Below the pieces are notes generated by a model that saw nothing but the letters and a program-made list of their open reading frames with translations, made no database searches and was not told where the DNA came from. Below, one piece after another: positions 8,240-17,223 of a stretch of DNA of 64,000 nt; within the stretch, counting starts at the first letter, position 1, and each line of letters starts with the position of its first letter. The stretch is taken from NCBI RefSeq assembly GCF_000688455.1, contig NZ_JIAL01000001.1, forward strand, positions 775,001 to 839,000, read 5' to 3'. The DNA is from Pseudacidobacterium ailaaui. GTDB taxonomy: Bacteria; Acidobacteriota; Terriglobia; Terriglobales; Acidobacteriaceae. The translations under genes were made by a program, and so were the position numbers.

Positions 8240-11200
8240 TGCCCAAATTTGCTCTGCAGTATCCATACTTCATCATCATGGTGTGCATGGTGATCGTCGT
8301 AGTCGGCGTCACCAGCATCGTGGGAATGCCTGTGGACCTCTTTCCGCAGATCGACATTCCTGTGGTTGTGGTGGCCACCTTCTACTCCGGAATGCCTCCG
8401 CAACAGATTGAAGCCGACATCACTGACACCTTTGAGCGCTTCTTCACTCTCGGCAGCAACATTGACCACATCGAGTCGCGCTCACTGACCGGCGTCAGCC
8501 TCATCAAAATTTACTTCAAACCTGGAACGGACCGGAACGCCGCACTCAGCAACATCGCCAACCTGGCCATGGCCGACCTGCGACGATTACCGCCTGGAAC
8601 CCTGCCGCCTGTGGTGCTGGGCATGGATGCCTCCAGCCAGCCTGTCTGCCTGGTCACCCTCAAGGGCAGGGGCCTGAATGAGACCGACCTCAAAGACCTG
8701 GCCCAGTTCCAGGTCAGAAACCAGATTGCCAACGTCCCTGGCGCTTCCGTCCCCCAACCCTTCGGCGGCCGCTATCGCCAGATCATGGTCTATGTAGACC
8801 CGGTCAAACTCCAGGCCTACAACATGAGCCTCATGGACGTGGTCCATGCCGTCAACCAGTCCAACCTCATCCTTCCTGCTGGCGACGTCCGCATCGGCAC
8901 CAAAGACTACAACATCTACGCCAACAGCCAGGTGCCCAATGTTCAGGAGCTGAATGACTTACCCCTCAAATCCGTTGGCAACGCATCCGTGCTGGTGCGG
9001 GACATTGGCAGGGCCGAGGATTCCGGCACCATCCAGACCAACATCGTCCGCATTGACGGACAGAAGTCCGTCTACATTCCCATTCTGAAGCAGGGCGGCG
9101 ACAGCAACACAATCACCATTGTGAATGGTATGAAGGCGGCCATCAAAAACCTGGTGGACATTCCCGCCACGCTCAAGACGGCCGTCGTCTTTGACCAGTC
9201 GGTCTTCGTAAAGTCCGCGCTCAGAAACCTGGGGAATGAAGGCGGCATTGGCCTAATACTCACCGCCCTGATGATTCTACTTTTTCTGGGGAGCATCCGG
9301 GCCACCTTTGCCGTACTGTTGTCGATTCCACTATCGGCACTGGCGGCCTTTATCTGCATCAAGATTGGTGGCGGCTCCATCAACACCATGGTGCTGGCCG
9401 GACTCGCGCTGGCCTTCTCCCGCCTGATTGATAACTCAGTCGTTGTGCTAGAAAACATCTTCCGCCACATGGAAATGGGCGAGCCTCCTGAGGTGGCGGC
9501 TGAGGCAGGCGGCAGAGAGGTACAGCTGGCGGTGCTGGCAGCTACCTTCACGACGGCGATCGTGTTCTTCCCGGTGGCCCTGCTTTATGGCGTGAGCAAG
9601 TATTTGTTCACGGCCCTGGCTCTCACCGTGGTCCTGGCCTTGTTTGCGTCCTACATGGTGGCCATGACGGTCGTGCCGCTTTATTGCGCGCATTTCATCA
9701 ATGCATCCGAGGTGTCCCACGAACACTCTGCGGACGGGCAAAAAGGGTCCATCTTTAAGCGCATTGTTCATGGCTTCAACTACTGGTTCCAGCGGATGCT
9801 GGACAAGTATGTGATTACGGTCAACCGCTCTATCCTGCGCCCTCTGGCAACCACGTTCTATATTCTCGGCGGCGTATTGCTTAGTTTCGCTTTGTTTCCC
9901 TTCCTAGGACGGGCCTATTTCCCGCGCACGGACCCCGGGCAGTTTGTCATCAACATCAAGTGCCCCAGCGGGACCCGGATTGAGCTGAGTGACAAGTACA
10001 TTGCGCGGGTGGAACAGGAAATCCGGGATGTAGTTTCTCCGCACGATCTGGACATGATCGTCTCCAACATCGGCATTACGCCAGACCTCTCGGCCATCTA
10101 CACCAGCAACTCCGCCATGGACACCGCATTTGTCCAGGTGAGTCTTAAAGAAGGGCACAAAACCGGCAGTTACGAATACATGGACCGCCTGCGCGAGCGG
10201 CTTTCCAAAGACATGCCGGAGCTGACGACCTATTTCCAGACTGGCGGTCTGGTGGATTCGGTCGTGAACCAGGGGCTGCCCGCTCCGATTGATGTGCAGG
10301 TGAGCGGCAACGATCTGGACCAGACTTTTGCCATCGCGCAGCAGATTGCCAGCCAAGCAAAGAAGCTCAAGAATGTCAGCGACGTCCTGATTCCGCAAGA
10401 CCTGAAGTACCCAGGTCTGGAGCTGAACATCGACCGTGAACGTGCAAGCCTGATCGGACTTTCTCCAAAAGATGTGGTGGACAACGTCATCACGGCGCTG
10501 ACCTCCAACGGCATGATCGCCCCCAGCTACTGGATTGATCCCAATACCGGCAACAACTACATGCTCACTGTGCAGTACTTTGACCAGAAGATCGCCAGCA
10601 TGACCATGGACGACTTCAAGCAGATCCCGCTGCGCGCCAGTGACATTACCAACTACACCCCGCTCCAGTCCGTGGCCGACATCAAGGAGATCAACACCCC
10701 GACAGAAGTAGACCACTATCAGATCCGCCGCGTCATTGATGTCTACATCATGCCTTCCACCGAGGCCTTACAGAGGGTGGATGCGCAGGTGAACCACCTG
10801 ATTGCCCAAATCAAGGCCCCGGAAAATGTTCGCATCACGGTGCGCGGGACCGTGGTGAGCATGAATGAGTCGTTCAAGAGTTTTGGCGTGGGCCTCGTCC
10901 TTTCTGTTCTGCTGGTCTACCTGATTCTCATGGCGCAGCTCACCTCTTTTGTAGACCCGTTCATCATCCTCATGGCCATCCCGCCCGGACTGTCCGGTGT
11001 GCTTCTGATTCTGCTGGTGACCGGCAGCACACTGAACATCATGTCGCTGATGGGAGTCATCATGATGACAGGGATCGTCGTCTCCAACAGCATCCTGATC
11101 GTCGAGTTTGCCGGACATCTGCACGAAACTGGCCTCTCGCTGGCGCAGGCCGTGGTCGAATCCTGCCGCATTCGTCTGCGCCCGATTCTGATGACTTCGC

Positions 11201-11433
11201 TGGCCACGCTGCTGGGCATGATCCCGATGGCCCTTGGCTTGGAGGCCGGCAGCGAACAATATGCTCCTTTGGCCCGCGCCATTATCGGCGGCTTGGGCGT
11301 TTCCGTCGTGGCAACGGTCTTTCTGGTGCCCGCTGTCTACCTCGTGGTCCACAGCAGGCGCGAGAAGAAGACGTCTCCTCCTTCATCTCCTGAAAATCAT
11401 GCTCTGGTGCCATCGCACCCGGAGGAAGCCTGA
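8239..11433 (+). CDS. RND efflux pump, inner-membrane subunit 1 (proton-relay Asn variant)
   Basis: A 1064-residue AcrB/MdtB-like transporter with the usual twelve-helix plan and two large periplasmic porter loops. In TM4 the family has a pair of Asp that carries protons (D407/D408 in AcrB); here the motif reads SRLIDNSVVVLEN, so D398 is kept and the next residue is N399. The second pump 3 kb downstream has both Asp at the same position. The TM10 Lys of AcrB (K940) is Ser in both copies (GIVVSNSILIVEF). The TM11 region LRPILMTSLATLLGMIP is well kept. The ATG overlaps the adaptor stop. Long DNA stretches are identical to the second pump. Substrates cannot be told from sequence. Confidence 0.93.
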   Translation: MPKFALQYPYFIIMVCMVIVVVGVTSIVGMPVDLFPQIDIPVVVVATFYSGMPPQQIEADITDTFERFFTLGSNIDHIESRSLTGVSLIKIYFKPGTDRNAALSNIANLAMADLRRLPPGTLPPVVLGMDASSQPVCLVTLKGRGLNETDLKDLAQFQVRNQIANVPGASVPQPFGGRYRQIMVYVDPVKLQAYNMSLMDVVHAVNQSNLILPAGDVRIGTKDYNIYANSQVPNVQELNDLPLKSVGNASVLVRDIGRAEDSGTIQTNIVRIDGQKSVYIPILKQGGDSNTITIVNGMKAAIKNLVDIPATLKTAVVFDQSVFVKSALRNLGNEGGIGLILTALMILLFLGSIRATFAVLLSIPLSALAAFICIKIGGGSINTMVLAGLALAFSRLIDNSVVVLENIFRHMEMGEPPEVAAEAGGREVQLAVLAATFTTAIVFFPVALLYGVSKYLFTALALTVVLALFASYMVAMTVVPLYCAHFINASEVSHEHSADGQKGSIFKRIVHGFNYWFQRMLDKYVITVNRSILRPLATTFYILGGVLLSFALFPFLGRAYFPRTDPGQFVINIKCPSGTRIELSDKYIARVEQEIRDVVSPHDLDMIVSNIGITPDLSAIYTSNSAMDTAFVQVSLKEGHKTGSYEYMDRLRERLSKDMPELTTYFQTGGLVDSVVNQGLPAPIDVQVSGNDLDQTFAIAQQIASQAKKLKNVSDVLIPQDLKYPGLELNIDRERASLIGLSPKDVVDNVITALTSNGMIAPSYWIDPNTGNNYMLTVQYFDQKIASMTMDDFKQIPLRASDITNYTPLQSVADIKEINTPTEVDHYQIRRVIDVYIMPSTEALQRVDAQVNHLIAQIKAPENVRITVRGTVVSMNESFKSFGVGLVLSVLLVYLILMAQLTSFVDPFIILMAIPPGLSGVLLILLVTGSTLNIMSLMGVIMMTGIVVSNSILIVEFAGHLHETGLSLAQAVVESCRIRLRPILMTSLATLLGMIPMALGLEAGSEQYAPLARAIIGGLGVSVVATVFLVPAVYLVVHSRREKKTSPPSSPENHALVPSHPEEA
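8590..8938 (+). repeat. 349-bp block identical to 11868-12216
   Basis: By eye every base matches between the two tandem pump genes over this block (offset 3278), which encodes part of the first periplasmic porter loop. Divergence resumes abruptly at both ends, so recent gene conversion is more likely than uniform slow divergence. Confidence 0.85.
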
Positions 11434-11434
11434 G

Positions 11435-11524
11435 ATGCAATTTGCAGTATTGGAAAAACAACTGAACCCTAAGCCTTGGAACGGCAATCCCGCCGGAACA
11501 GAGTGGAGCAGATTCAATGCCTAA
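11435..11524 (+). CDS. Possible 29-residue coupling peptide between the two pump genes
   Basis: A short frame whose ATG is one base after the stop of the first pump gene and whose stop overlaps the start region of the second pump by eight bases. It contains no membrane segment. It exactly fills the gap between the two pump genes, so one plausible role is to carry ribosomes across the gap and couple translation of the second pump. It could also be chance; the second pump has its own GGAG eight bases before its ATG. Confidence 0.3.
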   Translation: MQFAVLEKQLNPKPWNGNPAGTEWSRFNA

Positions 11525-14500
11525 ATTCGCCTTGAGATATCCCTACTTCATCATCATGGCGTGCATGGTGATTCTGGTGGTGGGCGTCACCAACGTGGTC
11601 CGGATGCCCGTGGATCTCTTTCCGAAAATCGACATTCCCGTGGTTGTGGTGGCCACCTTCTACTCCGGAATGCCTCCGCAACAGATTGAAGCCGACATCA
11701 CCGACACCTTTGAGCGCTTCTTCACCCTCGGCAGCAACATTGACCACATCGAGTCGCGCTCGCTGACCGGCGTCAGCCTCATCAAAATTTACTTCAAGCC
11801 TGGAACGGACCCCAATGCGGCCCTGAGCAACATCGCCAACCTGGCCATGGCCGACCTGCGACGATTGCCGCCTGGAACCCTGCCGCCTGTGGTGCTGGGC
11901 ATGGATGCCTCCAGCCAGCCTGTCTGCCTGGTCACCCTCAAGGGCAGGGGCCTGAATGAGACCGACCTCAAAGACCTGGCCCAGTTCCAGGTCAGAAACC
12001 AGATTGCCAACGTCCCTGGCGCTTCCGTCCCCCAACCCTTCGGCGGCCGCTATCGCCAGATCATGGTCTATGTAGACCCGGTCAAACTCCAGGCCTACAA
12101 CATGAGCCTCATGGACGTGGTCCATGCCGTCAACCAGTCCAACCTCATCCTTCCTGCTGGCGACGTCCGCATCGGCACCAAAGACTACAACATCTACGCC
12201 AACAGCCAGGTGCCCACGCCTGAAGAAATTAACCAGCTGCCGTTAAAATCTGTCGGCAACGCTTCCGTTCTGGTAGGCGACATTGGAAAGGCGGAAGACT
12301 CCGGGACCATCCAGACCAACATCGTCCGCATTGATGGACAGCGCTCCGTCTATATCCCCGTTCTGAAGCAGGGCGGCGGCAGCAACACGATCACCATTGT
12401 GGACGGTATGAAGGCGGCCATCAAAAACCTGGTGGACATTCCCTCCACGCTCAGGACGGCCGTCGTCTTTGACCAGTCGATCTTCGTAAAAGGCGCCATC
12501 AAGAACCTTATCAAGGAAGCCACGATTGGCCTGGTGCTGACCGGCATCATGATCCTCGTCTTTCTGGGCAGTCCTCGGGCTACCTTTGCTGTGCTGCTCT
12601 CCATCCCGCTCTCGGCGCTGGTATGCCTGCTCATCATGAACATGATGGGCGGCTCCATCAACACCATGCTCCTGGGCGGACTGGCGCTGGCCTTTTCCCG
12701 CCTGATCGATGACTCAGTCGTTGTGCTGGAAAACATCTTCCGCTACATGGAAATGGGTGAGGCCCCGGTTGTTGCGGCGGAAAAGGGCGGCATGGAAGTC
12801 TCCCTTGCTGTTTTGGCGGCGACTTCAACCACATCGATTGTGTTCTTCCCGGTCACGTTCTTTGCTGGCGTCAGCAAATACATCTTTACTGACCTAGCCC
12901 TCGGCGTCGTCTTGTCGATCTTCGCGTCCTATGTTTTTGCCATGACCGTGGTGCCGCTGTATTGCTCCCGGTTTATCCGCATCTCTCACGAAGAGATCCA
13001 CGAAGGGACCCGGCCGCCTTCATTTTTCCGGCGCTTCGAGACCAGATTCAACGAATACTTCCACCGGATGCTGGACTTTTATGAAGTCCAGGTGACCCGC
13101 GCCATGAAGCGTCCGGGAGTGACGGCGGTTGCCATCTTCGCAGGGGTGGCGGTTGTTCTTTTCGGGCTGTTTCCTTTTCTGGGGCGGGCCTATTTCCCGC
13201 GCACGGACCCCGGGCAGTTTGTCATCAACATCAAGTGCCCCAGCGGGACCCGGATTGAGCTGAGCAACCAATACATTGCTCAGGTGGAGAATGAAATCCG
13301 TCAGGTGATTCCGCCCAGCGATCTGGACATGATCGTCTCCAACATCGGCATTACGCCAGACCTCTCGGCCATCTACACCAGCAACTCCGCCATGGACACC
13401 GCCTTTGTCCAGGTGAGTCTTAAGGAAGACCATAAAGTGGGCAGTTATGCCTATATGGAAAAGGTCCGTCGGAAGCTCGCTGCTGACATGCCGGAGCTGA
13501 CGACCTACTTTCAGGCCGGCGGTCTGGTGGATTCGGTCATCAACCAGGGACTGCCCGCGCCCATTGATATTCAGGTGAGCGGAAACGATCTGGACCAGTC
13601 TTTTGCCATCGCTCTCGACATCGCGCGCAAGATCAAGCCGCTCAAAAGCGTCAGCGACGTGTTGATTCCGCAAGACCTGCGTTATCCCGGCCTGGAGCTG
13701 AACATCAACCGTGAACGTGCAAGCCTGATCAACATCACGCCGAAGCAGGTCGTGGACAACGTCATCACGGCGCTGACCTCCAACGGCATGATCGCCCCCA
13801 GCTACTGGATTGATCCCAATACTGGCAACAACTACATGCTCACCGTGCAGTACTTTGACCAGAAGATCGCCAGCATGACTATGGACGACTTCAAGCAGAT
13901 CCCGCTGCGCGCCAGTGACATTACCAACTACACCCCGCTCCAGTCCGTGGCCGACATCAAGGAGATCAACACCCCGACGGAAGTAGACCACTACCAGATC
14001 CGCCGCGTCATTGATGTCTACGTCATGCCTTCCACCGAAACGCTGGTCAAGGCCAACCGCGACGTCACCCGGGTCATTGACGGGATCAAAAAGCCGGCCA
14101 ATGTCCGCATTTCCGTTCGCGGTGCAGTGGTCAACATGAACCAGTCGTTCCGCAACTTCGCTATTGGCCTGATGCTCTCCATAGCTCTGGTCTATCTGAT
14201 TCTGATGGCGCAGTTCACTTCCTTCGTAGACCCATTCATCATCCTGATGGCCATCCCCCCCGGACTGGCTGGAGTTGTACTGATTCTGCTGGTAACCGGC
14301 AGCACACTGAACATCATGTCGCTGATGGGAGTCATCATGATGACAGGAATCGTCGTCTCCAACAGCATCCTGATCGTCGAGTTTGCGACCATCCTCCATG
14401 AAGAGCAGGGGCGTCCGTTGCTGGAAGCCGTCGTGCAGTCCTGCAAGATCCGTTTGCGCCCGATTCTGATGACTTCACTGGCCACTCTGCTGGGCATGAT

Positions 14501-14672
14501 CCCGATGGCCCTTGGCTTGGAGGCCGGCAGCGAACAATATGCTCCTTTGGCCCGCGCCATTATCGGCGGTCTGGGTGTTTCCGTCGTGGTTACGGTCTTT
14601 CTGGTTCCAGCCGTCTACCTGCTGGTCCATGGCCGGCAGGAAAGAAAACTGGCACTTCCGGGAGAGATATAG
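11517..14672 (+). CDS. RND efflux pump, inner-membrane subunit 2 (Asp-Asp proton relay)
   Basis: A 1051-residue paralogue of the preceding gene. Start ATG 11517 has GGAG eight bases upstream. The TM4 proton-relay pair is complete (D398 and D399 in SRLIDDSVVVLEN), unlike the upstream copy. The two proteins are close to identical in the first porter segment (about residues 40-230), in the residues after TM7 and in the middle of the second porter loop, but diverge in the transmembrane helices and around residues 330-560. One adaptor gene followed by two pump genes matches the mdtABC arrangement of enterobacteria, in which MdtB and MdtC form a mixed trimer. The stop is followed after two bases by the outer-membrane channel gene. 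Confidence 0.94.
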   Translation: MPKFALRYPYFIIMACMVILVVGVTNVVRMPVDLFPKIDIPVVVVATFYSGMPPQQIEADITDTFERFFTLGSNIDHIESRSLTGVSLIKIYFKPGTDPNAALSNIANLAMADLRRLPPGTLPPVVLGMDASSQPVCLVTLKGRGLNETDLKDLAQFQVRNQIANVPGASVPQPFGGRYRQIMVYVDPVKLQAYNMSLMDVVHAVNQSNLILPAGDVRIGTKDYNIYANSQVPTPEEINQLPLKSVGNASVLVGDIGKAEDSGTIQTNIVRIDGQRSVYIPVLKQGGGSNTITIVDGMKAAIKNLVDIPSTLRTAVVFDQSIFVKGAIKNLIKEATIGLVLTGIMILVFLGSPRATFAVLLSIPLSALVCLLIMNMMGGSINTMLLGGLALAFSRLIDDSVVVLENIFRYMEMGEAPVVAAEKGGMEVSLAVLAATSTTSIVFFPVTFFAGVSKYIFTDLALGVVLSIFASYVFAMTVVPLYCSRFIRISHEEIHEGTRPPSFFRRFETRFNEYFHRMLDFYEVQVTRAMKRPGVTAVAIFAGVAVVLFGLFPFLGRAYFPRTDPGQFVINIKCPSGTRIELSNQYIAQVENEIRQVIPPSDLDMIVSNIGITPDLSAIYTSNSAMDTAFVQVSLKEDHKVGSYAYMEKVRRKLAADMPELTTYFQAGGLVDSVINQGLPAPIDIQVSGNDLDQSFAIALDIARKIKPLKSVSDVLIPQDLRYPGLELNINRERASLINITPKQVVDNVITALTSNGMIAPSYWIDPNTGNNYMLTVQYFDQKIASMTMDDFKQIPLRASDITNYTPLQSVADIKEINTPTEVDHYQIRRVIDVYVMPSTETLVKANRDVTRVIDGIKKPANVRISVRGAVVNMNQSFRNFAIGLMLSIALVYLILMAQFTSFVDPFIILMAIPPGLAGVVLILLVTGSTLNIMSLMGVIMMTGIVVSNSILIVEFATILHEEQGRPLLEAVVQSCKIRLRPILMTSLATLLGMIPMALGLEAGSEQYAPLARAIIGGLGVSVVVTVFLVPAVYLLVHGRQERKLALPGEI
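11868..12216 (+). repeat. 349-bp block identical to 8590-8938
   Basis: Second copy of the homogenised block in the downstream pump gene; further near-identical patches occur around 13186-13420 and 13758-14023 (matching 9908-10142 and 10480-10745). Confidence 0.85.
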
Positions 14673-14674
14673 GA

Positions 14675-16114
14675 ATGAGAACAACTCTGATGACAAAGAA
14701 GATGACCCGTTTTTCTCTTACAGTGTCGACTGTCTTTCTGAGTGTTGCCGGCCTGTCCGCGCAAACGCATCCGGCTTCTCCTCTGCCTGATGCTCCGCCG
14801 GTAGAGGTTGCACTCAATACCAGCGCTGCGGTTTCTCTCGCACAAAGTGTTCCTCCGTCCTCGGGAACTCCGACCTCTGCCGGCCAGCATCCAAGACTGA
14901 CCCGACAGGAAGCTGAGCAGATGGCCATTAAGAACAATCCTCGGATCAGTGTGGGGCGCCTGCTTGCGTTGGCCCAGCACCAGGTTGTACGGGAAGCGCG
15001 GTCAGCTGAGCTGCCGACACTGAATGGAAGCATGACAGCAATGACCGGAGAAGAGGCGAGCCGTATCTCCGCCGGGACCCTGACTTCTTCACGGATCCTG
15101 CCGCACGCCGGCGCGGGCGCCGACTTTATGCAACTGGTCACAGATTTTGGCCGGACCACCAACCTTGTGGCCTCTGCCAAGCTACAGGAAAAGGCACAAA
15201 ATGCAAGTGCGCTGGCCACCACCGAAGACATTGTGCTGGCTACGGACCAGGCCTTTTACAACGCGCTCCAGGCGCAGGCCCTGCTAAAGGTAGCGCAGCA
15301 GAATGTGACGACGCGGCAGACCACCGACACCCAGGTAAATCAGCTTACAAAAAACAACCTCAAGTCGACGCTTGATCTGAGCTTTGCTGATGTCAACCTG
15401 TCACAGGCAAAACTACTGCTGCTCGATGCGCAGAACAATGCAGATTCCACAATGGCCGCGCTCGATGCGGTGCTGGGTCTGGACCATCAGGTCACCTACG
15501 AGCTTGTCGATGAGAGTTCTCCCCTGCAGCCGCCGCCGCCCGACGTAGACCGGCTGATACAACTCGGCTGGCAGCAGCGCCCGGACCTGCAGTCCCTGAA
15601 TTTCAGCCAGCAGTCGGCGGTGAAATTCAGCCATGCGCAGCGGGACCAGATGTTTCCTACGATCAGCATCGAGGGTACGGCCGGAAGTGTTCCGATCCGC
15701 ACCGACCAGTACTACACCGCCAACTGGTGGGGAGGAATTGGCGTAAACATGAACATCCCCATCTTCAACGGCTTCCTTTATTCGGCCCAGGCGAAGGAGG
15801 CCTCTATTCGCGCACAGGCAGCCTCTGAGCAAGCCAGGAACCTCCGCGACCAGATCGCGCGCGATGTCCGCACCGCATGGCTGGCGGCGAACACGGCTTA
15901 TCAGCGCGTCGCCGTTTCCGAGCAGATGCTCAAGCAAGCCAACATGGCCCTGTCGCTGGCGCAGACCCGCTATCAGATGGGACTTAGCTCCATTGTGGAG
16001 CTGAGCCAGGCCGAGTACCAGCAGACGGATGCAGCCATCGGCAACACCAATGCGCAATATCAGTACAAGCTGGCACTGGCTGCTCTCAACTACCAGATCG
16101 GGGCCACGCCATGA
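14675..16114 (+). CDS. TolC-like outer-membrane efflux protein
   Basis: The outer-membrane channel of the efflux system, 479 residues, OEP family. A signal peptide covers about residues 1-30 (hydrophobic core then GLSAQ). A Pro/Ala/Ser-rich linker follows, then two tandem OEP repeats of long helices: the first around residues 80-270 and the second around 290-475, ending with the typical SLAQTRYQMGLSSIVELSQAEYQ block. No lipobox Cys is present, unlike OprM-type channels. GGGAGAG lies about eight bases before the chosen ATG. The last four bases overlap the start of the LysR gene (ATGA), so channel and regulator are translated from one message. Confidence 0.92.
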   Translation: MRTTLMTKKMTRFSLTVSTVFLSVAGLSAQTHPASPLPDAPPVEVALNTSAAVSLAQSVPPSSGTPTSAGQHPRLTRQEAEQMAIKNNPRISVGRLLALAQHQVVREARSAELPTLNGSMTAMTGEEASRISAGTLTSSRILPHAGAGADFMQLVTDFGRTTNLVASAKLQEKAQNASALATTEDIVLATDQAFYNALQAQALLKVAQQNVTTRQTTDTQVNQLTKNNLKSTLDLSFADVNLSQAKLLLLDAQNNADSTMAALDAVLGLDHQVTYELVDESSPLQPPPPDVDRLIQLGWQQRPDLQSLNFSQQSAVKFSHAQRDQMFPTISIEGTAGSVPIRTDQYYTANWWGGIGVNMNIPIFNGFLYSAQAKEASIRAQAASEQARNLRDQIARDVRTAWLAANTAYQRVAVSEQMLKQANMALSLAQTRYQMGLSSIVELSQAEYQQTDAAIGNTNAQYQYKLALAALNYQIGATP

Positions 16115-17115
16115 TTGAGAACTTCAAGCTCAAGGTCTTCCGGGTCGTGGCCGACTCTCTTAATTTCCGCCGGGCAGCCGACGAACTTCACCTCACGCAG
16201 CCGGCGGTGACGGCGCAGATCAAATCTCTGGAAGAGAGTCTGGGAATCGCCCTGTTTGATCGCATCGGACGGGACATTAAATTGACCCCGGCCGGAGAAA
16301 CGCTGCAACAGTATGTGCGGCAGATCGAAGCCATCACCAATGAGGCCGTGGCCGCGTTGTCTTCCTTCGGCGGTCAGGAAGATGCTGAGCTTTGCATTGG
16401 CGCTTCCCACACCATTGCTGTTTATCTGCTGCCCCGGCTGCTCCCTCAACTTCTCTCCGACTGGCCAAAGCTGCGCATCCATGTCACCGGTGGCAGCACC
16501 AATGAGGTCCTCCACGCACTCATGATGCACCAGGTCAGCGTGGGTTTCATCGAGGCCCCTGCTTACCGTCCAGACCTTAAGATTGAAGAATTTGGCCAGG
16601 ACGAACTGGCGCTCATCGTGCGTCCGGACCATCGCTGGACAAAAAAGCCCAGAATCAAGGCCGCGGAGCTGATCCAGGAACCCCTTCTGCTGCGGGAGGC
16701 CGGATCGGGCATGCGGCACTTCGTTGAAGAATATCTGGAACGCAACGGCGTCCTGCGCCAGCAACTCCGCACAGCCATCGATATGAACTCGACCGAAGGC
16801 ATCATCGCTGCCGTGGAGGCGGGCCTGGGAGTCGGCTTTGTTCCCTACCTTGCGCTTGGCAATGCCCTGCAGCTTGGCAGCGTGAAGATCGTTCCGCTGG
16901 AAAATGGCCCCATCCGCCGCCAGTTGAGCATCGCGCTGCTGAACGGGCCTGAGCCGCGGGGACCTGCCGGACAACTGGTCCAGATCTTCCGACAGAGCAA
17001 TCCGGACCATTTGTCCTCAGGGCACTTCCCTTTTCCGGGAGCAAAAGAAAGACGTCTTGCCGTTGCCAATGGCAAAACAAACGGACAGCAGGAGCACATG
17101 AAGAAATGGCCCTGA
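16111..17115 (+). CDS. LysR-family transcriptional regulator of the efflux operon
   Basis: A 334-residue LysR-type regulator. Residues 1-60 form the winged helix-turn-helix (FRVVADSLNFRRAADELHLTQPAVTAQIKSLE), followed by the effector-binding domain (about 90-295; a substrate-binding-protein fold that binds a small inducer). LysR regulators usually sit divergent to their targets; here the gene is the last of the operon, overlapping the channel gene by four bases, which implies feedback on its own message. The C-terminal 35 residues are polar and extend past the usual family end. Control of the efflux operon is inferred from position. Confidence 0.92.
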   Translation: MIENFKLKVFRVVADSLNFRRAADELHLTQPAVTAQIKSLEESLGIALFDRIGRDIKLTPAGETLQQYVRQIEAITNEAVAALSSFGGQEDAELCIGASHTIAVYLLPRLLPQLLSDWPKLRIHVTGGSTNEVLHALMMHQVSVGFIEAPAYRPDLKIEEFGQDELALIVRPDHRWTKKPRIKAAELIQEPLLLREAGSGMRHFVEEYLERNGVLRQQLRTAIDMNSTEGIIAAVEAGLGVGFVPYLALGNALQLGSVKIVPLENGPIRRQLSIALLNGPEPRGPAGQLVQIFRQSNPDHLSSGHFPFPGAKERRLAVANGKTNGQQEHMKKWP

Positions 17116-17223
17116 ACCCTTGCGCTTCAACACCTGCCCTTCTGCGGCCTGGCGTTCTGCTGCCCTCCCCTGGTGCTGTGCCGCGCCTGGAACAAGGTGA
17201 ATTTGAACTACGGAGACAGATTT

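Noticed and set aside
13020-14399. 459-residue His/Asp-rich open frame on the - strand
   Set aside because: Antisense shadow of the second RND pump; the parallel frame over the first pump shows the same artefact.
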